A stretch of 5,695 bases of DNA. Source: Deltaproteobacteria bacterium. Lineage in GTDB: Bacteria > Desulfobacterota > Desulfobacteria > Desulfobacterales > SURF-15. Positions 1-5,695 of this stretch are shown piece by piece (within the stretch, counting starts at the first letter, position 1; each line of letters begins with the position of its first letter). The notes under the pieces are model-generated. The model saw only the letters and a program-made list of their open reading frames with translations. It was not told where the DNA came from and did no database searches. A program made the translations under genes and the position numbers. The stretch is taken from assembly GCA_024644775.1 (NCBI GenBank), contig JAHEHB010000361.1:1-5695 (forward strand), written 5' to 3'.

Positions 1-1
1 T

Positions 2-1252
2 GCCTTAGGATGGGGGGTGAGCAAGGGCAAAGGCCGTCTTAAACTGAGCATCGATGCGCCAAAAGCGGGTTATAGGAAGCTTTTCCCGGACATCGAAAAC
101 AATTTCCGCCTATGGGCCTCAGGCATCCCAGAAACTGTTTTTACAACGTCCTTGCCGCTGAGGGAAATCGCCCACGCATTAAAAATCCTTGCGGAGAAAG
201 AGAACATTCCGGCATTTCGGGTGCTTCGAGAGGCGGACGACGCCTGTCAGAAACATTTGAAAATGCCTTTGGACGATGTCCTAGGAGCGTTCGGTCCCGA
301 AGCGATCATCTTTCGCGATGAAATCGATACGTTTGTCGCCCTGGAAATCGGGAACAGGGAGAAAATGAACCGTCTTTTAACGAATATCTCGAATCTTCAG
401 GATGCATCCATGGAAACCCATGAAAAGGACAGCAAACAATACTGGCATCTCACGCTGCCGTCCATTTTTTCCCTGGCGGGTGAGGAGGAAACGCCCCGTC
501 CTTCCGAGCGCCTGATATTCGGAATCCTCAATGCCATCAAGACCCACCTTTTCTGGACGGAAGACGGCGGCTATCTGGTTTTTGCATCGGTTCCCCAGGC
601 GCTTTTCGACAGGGCAAATTTTTTAGAGCGCGTTTCAATCAAATCCTGGATCGACAAAACCCAGAATGCACAACATGCCGTGTTGAATCTTTCAACCCGC
701 CTCCCTCGCGTCCCGTCGAAGGTTTATTACGTATACCTGCAATTTCTCTCTCTTCTGGGCGATATTGCAGACCATCCAGTCGATCTTTTCGATCTTCCTT
801 CAGCCCGCCAGGCCAATTTGCCTTTAAAAGGCGTTTACGGTTTCCAGATAAATTGGTCCGATCCTGTTGTCTCCTTTTCCTTTACATTTGAAAATAATCC
901 CCTTGAATTTCTTATGGCTCAGGATGCTTCCGCGACCATTGCCACAGCAGGCGTGCTGGCGGCCATCGCCATTCCCAACTTCATGGCATACAGAACCCGA
1001 GCCTATGATGCCGCAGCGAATGCAGACATCAAAAATGCGTACACGGCCGCTCAGGCGTATTTTGTCGACTATCCCGCTGAAACTGTTACGATCGAGGATC
1101 TGAAGCAGAGGGGATATCGTCCCGGTGAAGGGGTGGTCCTGACCATCGAAGAAGGGGGACAGGATACCCTGAAAATCGCATCTTACCATGAAAAGGGGAA
1201 GACAGTTTATTTTATTGATTCGATGGGAAATATCGAGAAATCACCGAGATAA
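2..1252 (+). CDS. Envelope-type protein, DUF3352-like, with C-terminal pilin-like helix (5' end probably outside window)
   Basis: The frame is open to the left edge. The first possible start inside the window is GTG 17, with a weak AGGA at 7-10, but the protein there begins in mid-domain without a signal peptide, so I read it as the C-terminal part of a longer protein. Numbering from GTG 17, residues 1-300 form an alpha/beta region with a GPEAIIF segment (93-99) and a later YLVFASVPQALFDR segment (186-199), resembling DUF3352-type periplasmic or surface proteins; this assignment is tentative. Residues 307-322 are hydrophobic and end in GVLAAIAIPNF, the second half of a type IV pilin or pseudopilin N-terminal helix. 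It is followed by AYRTRAYDAAANADIKNAYTA-type sequence and a small head to residue 411. The GFTLIE prepilin-peptidase site is absent, so processing by PilD is not expected. The function is unknown. No terminator is obvious after the stop. Confidence 0.7.
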   Translation, partial: ALGWGVSKGKGRLKLSIDAPKAGYRKLFPDIENNFRLWASGIPETVFTTSLPLREIAHALKILAEKENIPAFRVLREADDACQKHLKMPLDDVLGAFGPEAIIFRDEIDTFVALEIGNREKMNRLLTNISNLQDASMETHEKDSKQYWHLTLPSIFSLAGEEETPRPSERLIFGILNAIKTHLFWTEDGGYLVFASVPQALFDRANFLERVSIKSWIDKTQNAQHAVLNLSTRLPRVPSKVYYVYLQFLSLLGDIADHPVDLFDLPSARQANLPLKGVYGFQINWSDPVVSFSFTFENNPLEFLMAQDASATIATAGVLAAIAIPNFMAYRTRAYDAAANADIKNAYTAAQAYFVDYPAETVTIEDLKQRGYRPGEGVVLTIEEGGQDTLKIASYHEKGKTVYFIDSMGNIEKSPR

Positions 1253-1728
1253 CAAGGTGTTGATGAATAATGCGGGTTCATTCCGAAGCCAGGTTGGCTG
1301 GGAAGAGCCGTAGGGGATACGGGAATGTTTCGACAATCCGGTGGGAAAGGTCGACCTTAAGGAACTGACCCGATCCGTGCATGGATTCTCTCCGAGAATG
1401 GGGTGTGCAGAGGGTCCTGCCCTGATGTCCCATTGCCTCACCGGGTTCAATCGTCGTATTGCAGCAATCGCACTTCATTTATGCAAGCGGCTCAAACACG
1501 ATTTTACCCTGCCGGTTGTCATAGCGCTTCAGCTTTGCCTTGAGCATCTTCACGCTGATTATTTCTGAGGTATCTATTCAAAAAATGAAAGTATCGGTGG
1601 TGTGAAAAACCTTCGATATGTCTGACATCTAACAGGATTTTGCAACTTGTAAAATGGATCATGGTGGTCATATAGGATGTGCCGCTCTTCGCCGCTTTAA
1701 TTCAACAAGATGTGACACATGCCCTCAC
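1253..1728. other. Gene-poor region with a degenerate zinc-ribbon ORF
   Basis: No intact conserved gene is recognised in these 476 bases. They contain the zinc-ribbon-like minus-strand ORF at 1278-1478, listed separately. Just upstream of it on the minus strand, GTG 1553 to TAA 1479 would encode a 24-residue basic peptide ending KIVFEPLA, whose stop abuts the ATG at 1478; it has no good ribosome-binding site and may be a relic. A small perfect stem CCGTA/TACGG (1308-1312 with 1318-1322) and a 12-base palindrome AAGGTCGACCTT (1347-1358) are present, neither followed by a T-run. From about 1570 to 1728, downstream of the transglycosylase stop, I see nothing recognisable and no clear terminator. 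Confidence 0.5.
1278..1478 (-). pseudogene. Small zinc-ribbon protein, probably truncated or disrupted
   Basis: The ORF would encode 66 residues. Its N-terminus has Cys3, Cys5 and Cys6, then IEPGEAMGHQGRTLC with Cys24 and His27. This matches the pattern of small deltaproteobacterial zinc-binding proteins of the form CxxC...GRxLCxxC, in which the second pair is normally CxxC followed by a conserved CDPWAV-like segment. Here the second Cys is replaced by His and none of the three frames restores the expected tail. The remaining 39 residues look non-native. I infer disruption near position 1400. A C-x2-C-x17-C-x2-H zinc site could still form, so a short functional protein is not excluded. No strong ribosome-binding site precedes ATG 1478. 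Confidence 0.35.
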
Positions 1729-3000
1729 TCACGATAACGCCTCCGCAAGCGCCCGCAGACGTTTCAGCAAGGTTGGCGATGGATAGCCGTCCGGCGGCAA
1801 CGAGTGCTCCTTCTGAAATATCCGGATCGCGGAAGCCGTACGGGGACCCGGCAAACCATCTTCCGGGCCAGCGTCAAAACCGAGCTGGTTGAGAAGCTGC
1901 TGCATCTCCATGGCCTCCTCGCGCGACAGGGGTTCATGCTCCGCATCCCGGCCGTTTGCAATCTGCGGCAGTCCGGCGATTCGGTCCGCAAGATGACCGA
2001 CGGAGATTGCGTAGTTGATGGAACGGTTCCAGCGCATGATGGCCCGGAAGTTGTCGTAGACCAAAAACGCAGGGCCTTTATAACCCTGTGGCAGCACAAT
2101 GGAGCCTTCCATATTCGCCTGCGGTAAAGCCACGTCATTGGGCCGCCGCACCCCAAACGACGACCACTCCTTGAGCGTCTTTTTCCTGTTTATCTTGGCA
2201 AGCATCAGATCGAATTCCTCCGGGAGGCACACCTCGCGGCCCCAGACTTCGCCCGGCCGCCAGCCCTTGTTGGAGAGGAAGTTGGCCGCGGAGGAGAAGG
2301 CATCCGGCAGGCTGCCCCAGATGTCCTTTCGGCCGTCTCCGTTATAATCCACCGCATGTCCGTTAAATGTGGAAGGGATGAACTGCATGTGCCCCATCGC
2401 CCCGGCCCAGGATCCCATCATCGCATCTGGCGAGATGTGGCCTTCTTCGATAATTTGTAGTGCGCCCAGAAGCTCTGCACGGAAGAAATGGGCACGCCGC
2501 TGGTCGTAGGCTAACGTCACCAAAGCCTCGATCACACGGAACCTACCCTGAAAATCGCCAAAGTTCGACTCCAGTCCCCAGAATGCGATAATATAGCGTG
2601 GTGGCACACCGTATTCGGTGTAAAGTTTATTCAGCAGTTCACGATGCTTCGCCAGCATTGCGCGACCGCGTTTTATTCGCTCGTCGCTGACGCGCTTCCG
2701 GAGGTAAGTCCAGAAGGTCTGGGTAAACTCCGGCTGTCTGCGGTCAAGTTCGATCACGCGCATCACCGGAGCGATATCTCCTAATACAGCGCGCAAGGTA
2801 TTGTCTGAAATGCCCTTCCTGCGTGCCTCGGCGCGCAACGCCTCCAGCCAGTCCAGGAATGCTTGTTCGGAAAGCACCTCATTCGTTGCAGCCTCTTCCC
2901 GTGCATGCACGCCACATTGCCATGGCGCGAGCAAAAAGACCACACCAATCGCCGCTACTAATGCAAATTTCCTGCGCCTCATCGCGCTCCACAAAGTCAT
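1729..3000 (-). CDS. MltB-type lytic murein transglycosylase with peptidoglycan-binding domain
   Basis: This is a 423-residue periplasmic enzyme of the MltB family (SLT_2, GH103). The family cleaves the MurNAc-GlcNAc bond of peptidoglycan, leaving 1,6-anhydro-MurNAc ends, and acts in wall turnover. ATG 3000 is preferred because AGAGAGG lies 5 bases upstream; TTG 3024 in the same frame lacks support, and ATG 2982 is possible. Residues 7-33 form a Sec signal peptide (RRRK, hydrophobic core, VHA cleavage site). The Cys in PWQC is not a proper lipobox, so a soluble rather than lipidated form is likely. The SLT_2 core covers about 41-345. The catalytic Glu is E144 in WGLESNFG, followed by GAMGHMQFIPST (200-211) and DYNGDGRKDIW (218-228), matching the calcium-binding EF-hand-like loop known in E. 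coli Slt35. Residues 358-419 form a PG_binding_1 domain. It appears monocistronic, with no convincing promoter or terminator. The assignment to family is firm; the exact paralogue is not. Confidence 0.95.
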   Translation of the reverse strand: MTLWSAMRRRKFALVAAIGVVFLLAPWQCGVHAREEAATNEVLSEQAFLDWLEALRAEARRKGISDNTLRAVLGDIAPVMRVIELDRRQPEFTQTFWTYLRKRVSDERIKRGRAMLAKHRELLNKLYTEYGVPPRYIIAFWGLESNFGDFQGRFRVIEALVTLAYDQRRAHFFRAELLGALQIIEEGHISPDAMMGSWAGAMGHMQFIPSTFNGHAVDYNGDGRKDIWGSLPDAFSSAANFLSNKGWRPGEVWGREVCLPEEFDLMLAKINRKKTLKEWSSFGVRRPNDVALPQANMEGSIVLPQGYKGPAFLVYDNFRAIMRWNRSINYAISVGHLADRIAGLPQIANGRDAEHEPLSREEAMEMQQLLNQLGFDAGPEDGLPGPRTASAIRIFQKEHSLPPDGYPSPTLLKRLRALAEALS

Positions 3001-3005
3001 CCAAA

Positions 3006-3012
3006 CCTCTCT
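3006..3012 (-). promoter_or_regulatory. Ribosome-binding site deciding the transglycosylase start
   Basis: AGAGAGG lies 5 bases before ATG 3000 on the minus strand. It supports that start over the in-frame TTG at 3024, which would place this purine-rich stretch inside the coding region. Confidence 0.55.
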
Positions 3013-3256
3013 TCTCCGCCCCAACTCGTGGCCAATTGCGTTTTCGTCACCTGTCCGGCTAATGCCTCAAGGTAAACACAAGATCGGGAATTTAAAAACT
3101 TGTACGGCGCCATCGATTTCTAAGTTGAAAACAGGAATCCAACAGCCAGTGTCCGATCTGTGGAAAACCTTCTAATAGTCGATCGTAATTAGTTCGTAAA
3201 GCAACATCGAAAGTCTTTAATATTGCCTTGTATCAATATACCTCTTGGTTATTCAA

Positions 3257-3879
3257 TTAAACGGCGATCCCGTTCTCTTCTTTAAGTTGCTCGTAGAACT
3301 GCCTGGGCTGCAGATTCTCAAAATCACCGCTCAAAGCGAGATATTTTCGAATGTCCAAGCAGAGATGACATTTAGAAACGTATCCCTTGTTTGCCTCTTG
3401 ATAGCCCATATCGAACGCAAAGTTTAACAGCCCTCTCATATCCTCATTAACCCGATGCAGTAATACTGGGCTGTTTTTAAGATCAATCCCCTCTTCGACA
3501 AATTTCCGAGATTTGTCTAAATTGCCTATCTCAAGATGTATTTTATTTAGGTTAAGATAATGAAAGGATACCCACCACTCACTTCCACCACCAACTGTTA
3601 AATCAAGTCCTTTTTCCATATACTTCAGAGCAGCATCCAAATCCCCCAAATAATAATATCCGCATCCTAACCCACTCCAAGCTACACCAATTATGATAAA
3701 CATTTTACTATCTTCATAGTATTTGATACACTTTTTGAAATGATCAACTGCGTTTGCTCCATCTCCTTTAGGGATAAGAGAGCTTGAATCGGTGGGGTGG
3801 TTGCAGCCAGGTTCATATTAAGTTGATTAATCTTGCCTTTTATTTTTTTCTTTACAATGAATTTACGATCGTCATCCAT
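3257..3879 (-). pseudogene. Frameshifted TPR protein with radical-SAM-like C-terminal tail
   Basis: Two overlapping frames together look like one gene. The 5' frame starts at ATG 3879 (MDDDRKFIVKKKIKG...) and ends at 3691. The frame one base back is open from 3817 to the stop at 3257. It continues TPR-type sequence far upstream of its first ATG (3703): PKGDGANAVDHFKKCIKYYE precedes the segment AWSGLGCGYYYLGDLDAALK. A frame change between about 3820 and 3760 is therefore needed. Numbering from ATG 3703, residues 1-75 are TPR helices. From about residue 77 the sequence changes to a tail with GYVSKCHLCLDIRKYL (108-122) and LQPRQFYEQL (131-140), which resembles the C-terminal cysteine segment of radical SAM proteins. 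No radical SAM core is present. The stretch is AT-richer than its neighbours, suggesting acquisition. I infer a decayed chimera; programmed frameshifting or a sequencing error is possible. Confidence 0.6.
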
Positions 3880-3896
3880 TTAATCACCGCCTCCAT
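3852..3896 (-). other. Possible 14-residue leader ORF with strong ribosome-binding site
   Basis: AAGGAGGTG (3909-3901) lies 4 bases before ATG 3896, with its GGAGG core 6 bases away. This is the best Shine-Dalgarno on the minus strand here. The ORF MEAVIKWMTIVNSL stops at 3852 and overlaps the start at ATG 3879 in another frame. A second GGAGG (3894-3890) lies 10 bases before ATG 3879. It may be a leader peptide coupled to the downstream gene, or the original start of the broken TPR gene displaced by an indel. Confidence 0.25.
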
Positions 3897-3967
3897 GGTA
3901 CACCTCCTTCTCGTTCTCTGAGGATTGGATGCCCCCTCCTTTCAATCAATACGGAAACGCACAAAAG

Positions 3968-3991
3968 GTGTCAATCAAGTAGTACTGACAC
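3968..3991. promoter_or_regulatory. Operator-like dyad GTGTCA-N12-TGACAC
   Basis: This is a perfect 6-base inverted repeat with a 12-base spacer that contains AGTAC. It lies between the divergent genes and just upstream of the candidate promoter at 4004-4032. The shape suits a dimeric regulator of the SDR operon. The regulator is unknown and no regulator gene lies in the window. Confidence 0.4.
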
Positions 3992-4046
3992 AGGCTATGA
4001 GGATTGCAAATTTGTTCAGAAATTGCAATGATTCGACCCATAGCCT
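3992..4046. promoter_or_regulatory. Nested inverted repeats over the SDR operon promoter
   Basis: The outer arms AGGCTATG (3992-3999) and CATAGCCT (4039-4046) match perfectly. The inner arms ATTGCAA (4003-4009) and TTGCAAT (4023-4029) also match perfectly, and pairing continues as TTT/AAA after a single bulged A, leaving a GTTCAG loop. The outer and inner centres are close, near 4019 and 4016. A further TGCAAATT occurs at 4060-4067, repeating 4005-4012. The arrangement overlaps a plausible promoter, so it could be an operator; if transcribed from upstream it could fold as a long hairpin. There is no T-run, so an intrinsic terminator is unlikely. Confidence 0.45.
4004..4032 (+). promoter_or_regulatory. 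Candidate sigma-70 promoter of the SDR operon
   Basis: A -35-like TTGCAA (4004-4009) is followed by a 17-base spacer and a -10-like AATGAT (4027-4032). Both boxes fall in the arms of the inner inverted repeat. Transcription would start near 4039, giving a leader of about 50 bases. The match is moderate and unconfirmed. Confidence 0.35.
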
Positions 4047-4074
4047 CTGTTACGGAAAATGCAAATTACGGATT

Positions 4075-4080
4075 GGAGGG
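4075..4080 (+). promoter_or_regulatory. Ribosome-binding site deciding the SDR start
   Basis: GGAGGG lies 7 bases before ATG 4088. It rules out the in-frame ATG 4004, which lies within the promoter dyad and would add 28 residues with no SDR character. Confidence 0.75.
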
Positions 4081-4087
4081 ATACACC

Positions 4088-4849
4088 ATGCGAATGAAAG
4101 ACAGGGTTGTCATTGTGGCCGGCAGTGCTATGGGCATTGGAAAGGCAACGGTTCACCGATTTGCAAAGGAGGGGGCAAAAGTCGTCGCAGCCGACATATC
4201 CCTCGATGGAGCAAACAAAGTGATCCATGAAATCCGGGAGCTGGGTCATGACGGAATGGCGGTAAAGACGGATGTGACGAAATTGGAGGATGCCAAACAG
4301 ATGTCAGAAACCGTTCTTGCTAAATTGGGCCAAATCGATGTACTGCTCAATGTGGCCGGGGGTGCCGTTGGTGAAAAAATAGGGCCGTTCGGCCAGTCGG
4401 ATAAAGACGGCTGGGATAAGACCATCGCGCTCAATCTCTATGGAACGCTCAACTGCACCCGGGCCATCATCAACCATATGATCGATCGGCGGAAGGGGAA
4501 AATAGTCAATATGGCTTCTCAGGCCGGAATCCTGGGCCAGGCGGGAACCGCCGATTACGCCGCCTGCAAGGGCGGTATCATCGCGTTTACCAAATCCCTG
4601 GCGAAGGAGGTAGCACCCTACGGTATCACCGTTAATTGCGTTTCCCCGGGTATCATCGGAACCGAGCGAGTTCTCGATTTCCCAGAGGCGTTTAAGGAGA
4701 ACGTTTTGCAGCATGTTCACCTGGGCCGATTGGGTATACCGGAGGATGTGGCGAACGTATTGTTCTTTTTGGCTTCGGACGATGCCGATTACATAACCGG
4801 CCAGAATTATTCGGTAGATGGTGGAATCACTTTAGGGTATAAGAGTTGA
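4088..4849 (+). CDS. SDR-family NAD(P)-dependent oxidoreductase (FabG-like)
   Basis: This is a 253-residue classical short-chain dehydrogenase/reductase, the usual length for the family, expected to be cytoplasmic and tetrameric. The Rossmann motif is GSAMGIG (12-18). D36 at the end of the second strand suggests preference for NAD over NADP. D62 (TDVT) matches the adenine-contacting Asp. The usual NNAG reads LNVAG (87-91). Catalytic residues are N116, S144, Y157 and K161 (YAACK). The PG motif is at 187-188, and the C-terminal GQNYSVDGG (238-246) is typical of FabG-like members. The chemistry would be oxidation of a secondary alcohol such as a 3-hydroxyacyl or hydroxy-acid compound, or the reverse; the substrate cannot be read from the sequence. 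It is the first gene of a rightward operon, 49 bases before the PPC gene. The downstream MmgE/PrpD gene favours a catabolic role over fatty acid synthesis. Confidence 0.92.
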   Translation: MRMKDRVVIVAGSAMGIGKATVHRFAKEGAKVVAADISLDGANKVIHEIRELGHDGMAVKTDVTKLEDAKQMSETVLAKLGQIDVLLNVAGGAVGEKIGPFGQSDKDGWDKTIALNLYGTLNCTRAIINHMIDRRKGKIVNMASQAGILGQAGTADYAACKGGIIAFTKSLAKEVAPYGITVNCVSPGIIGTERVLDFPEAFKENVLQHVHLGRLGIPEDVANVLFFLASDDADYITGQNYSVDGGITLGYKS

Positions 4850-4898
4850 ATCAGGCTGGAAAAAGTGATGGTAATGAAAGAAAGGGGAATATCCAAAA

Positions 4899-5378
4899 AT
4901 GAGAGATCCCGTTGCCCGTATCGGAAAGGTCATCGTTAAACATTTACCCATCGATGAAGATTTGATCGGGGGCATCAAAAAAATATGTGTGGACAATAAA
5001 ATCCGCTGCGGACAAATTCTGACAGTGGTCGGCAGCATACGCCATCTGAGCATTGAGTGCATCGTGGTCAACAGTGAGGCTGAAAGCGGTTTCGATTTCG
5101 GCCCGCCCCGGGTTATCTCGGGGCCGATGCAAATATTGAGCCTTGTCGGAATTATTTTCGAAAATGAAGCCGATGGGATAGATACGCATATCCACGGAAC
5201 ATTTTCCGATAGCGATGGGAATATATACGGAGGACATGTATTGGAAGGCAAAAATCCAGTGGCAGTGAGATTGACCATCGTTATCGGTGAGATTGCCGAT
5301 GTCCGTCTGACGGAAAAAAAGGATTCGGAATCCGGACATTTGATAATGCATGTGAAACAACAAAAAAGCCTTGATTGA
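4899..5378 (+). CDS. PPC/DUF296 domain protein
   Basis: This 159-residue protein is essentially a single PPC (DUF296) domain. The diagnostic segment is HIHGTFSDSDGNIYGGHV (97-114), with H97, H99 and H113 in the HxH...GGH positions that form a metal-binding-like cluster in this fold. The N-terminal half (VIVKHLPIDEDLIGGIKKIC, 11-30) fits the family's opening strand and helix. In plants this domain accompanies AT-hooks; bacterial stand-alone members form trimers and their function is largely undefined. There is no AT-hook, signal peptide or membrane segment here. GAAAGGGG lies about 11 bases before ATG 4899, a rather long spacing. The gene sits between an SDR and an MmgE/PrpD gene and ends 12 bases before the latter, so a role in the same pathway is inferred, perhaps as an enzyme or small-molecule-binding accessory. 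Confidence 0.85.
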   Translation: MRDPVARIGKVIVKHLPIDEDLIGGIKKICVDNKIRCGQILTVVGSIRHLSIECIVVNSEAESGFDFGPPRVISGPMQILSLVGIIFENEADGIDTHIHGTFSDSDGNIYGGHVLEGKNPVAVRLTIVIGEIADVRLTEKKDSESGHLIMHVKQQKSLD

Positions 5379-5390
5379 AAGGAGGCCAAG

Positions 5391-5695
5391 ATGGGAGCAA
5401 GAACAACGAGAGAAATTGCGGAATGGATTTGCCGCAGCGGGTACCAGGACTTTAGTCGGGAGATGGTGGATTACGTCAAGCTCATGGCGCTGAGTCATCT
5501 TGGCATGACGGTGGCCGGATCGGCAATGCCTTTCGGCAAGATTGCCGCCCAATATGTCAAAGAGCAAAATTGTCCGGCAGAGGCGGGGGTACTGGGCGCG
5601 GGTTTTCGTACGTCGACAGAGTATAGCGCTTTGGCCAACGGGTCCCTCTCCCATACCACGGAACTTGAGGATGACAGTTTTCCCGAAGGCCTCTA
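5391..5695 (+). CDS. MmgE/PrpD family protein, N-terminal part (cut by window edge)
   Basis: The first 101 residues are visible, and the frame runs off the right edge without a stop. ATG 5391 follows AAGGAGG by 6 bases, so the start is secure. Residues 1-50 match the helical N-terminus of MmgE/PrpD proteins, including the LMALSHLGMTVAGS stretch (31-44). ALANGSLSHTTELEDDSFPEG (80-100) corresponds to the family's conserved NG..aH..e.DD segment, with N83, G84, H88, D94 and D95. The family includes 2-methylcitrate dehydratase (PrpD), iminodisuccinate epimerase and cis-aconitate decarboxylase; it usually has about 450 residues. No prpB or prpC homologue is present here, so PrpD itself should not be assumed. 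It is the third gene of the operon with the SDR and PPC genes, only 12 bases after the latter. Confidence 0.85.
   Translation, partial: MGARTTREIAEWICRSGYQDFSREMVDYVKLMALSHLGMTVAGSAMPFGKIAAQYVKEQNCPAEAGVLGAGFRTSTEYSALANGSLSHTTELEDDSFPEGL

Noticed and set aside
824..1189. Minus-strand ORF of 121 codons
   Set aside because: It is a shadow of the pilin-like end of the left gene, whose plus-strand coding sense is clear.
1301..1325. GAGCCGTA...TACGG as group II intron domain V
   Set aside because: The 5-base stem is present, but the length, bulge and closing GGTTC of domain V are absent, and no reverse transcriptase lies nearby.
1341..1568. Plus-strand ORF of 75 codons
   Set aside because: No ribosome-binding site and no recognisable domain; it lies opposite the zinc-ribbon-like reading frame.
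3220..3239. ATATTG/CAATAT dyad as terminator of the TPR remnant
   Set aside because: The stem is short and AT-only in its outer part, and no T-run follows on the minus strand.
3843..3849. A7 run as a -1 slippage site for the TPR gene
   Set aside because: A -1 slip there enters a frame that stops at 3829 and again at 3820, before the TPR coding sense begins.
4004..4087. Extended N-terminus of the SDR from ATG 4004
   Set aside because: The added 28 residues lie in the promoter dyad, have no SDR character, and ATG 4088 has a far better ribosome-binding site.
4944..5654. Long minus-strand ORF of 236 codons opposite the PPC and MmgE/PrpD genes
   Set aside because: It is antisense to two well-supported genes, its translation has no recognisable domain, and it has many Cys and His residues in shadow-like order.

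Overview
This window looks like a chromosomal segment of an anaerobic Deltaproteobacterium (Desulfobacterota type, in the broad sense of sulfate reducers and their relatives). The placement is inferred from the style of several proteins: a pilin-like IAIPNF helix on a large envelope-type protein, a small CxxC zinc-ribbon fragment, a TPR segment joined to a CHLC radical-SAM-type tail, and an SDR / PPC-domain / MmgE-PrpD gene cluster. No rRNA, tRNA, CRISPR array or intact insertion sequence was seen.

Left part (1-1252, + strand): the 3' end of a gene for a large protein that is probably cut by the left window edge. Most of it resembles periplasmic or surface DUF3352-like proteins. Near its C-terminus is a pilin-like hydrophobic helix followed by a small pseudopilin-like head.

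Positions 1253-1728 hold no convincing intact gene. On the minus strand there is a short ORF whose first 27 residues look like a small zinc-ribbon protein and whose remainder looks like unrelated sequence, so this may be a gene disrupted by an old insertion.

Positions 1729-3000 (minus strand) encode a secreted MltB-type lytic murein transglycosylase with a C-terminal peptidoglycan-binding domain. This is the best-defined gene of the window.

Positions 3257-3879 (minus strand, visibly AT-richer than both sides) hold a broken gene. A start with ribosome-binding sites lies in one frame and the TPR coding sense continues in another. The last ~70 residues switch from TPR-like to what resembles the cysteine-containing tail of a radical SAM protein. 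It looks like a frameshifted chimera, probably acquired and decaying.

Positions 3880-4087 separate this remnant from a rightward operon and are rich in dyads: GTGTCA-N12-TGACAC, then a nested pair of inverted repeats that overlaps a plausible sigma-70 promoter. The operon (4088 to beyond the right edge) encodes an SDR oxidoreductase, a PPC/DUF296 protein and the start of an MmgE/PrpD-family protein. Spacing is tight and strong ribosome-binding sites precede the first and third genes. A dehydrogenase, a dehydratase/isomerase-like protein and a PPC protein together suggest catabolism of a hydroxy-acid or carboxylic-acid substrate that cannot be named from sequence alone; the dyads may be the site of a pathway-specific regulator.
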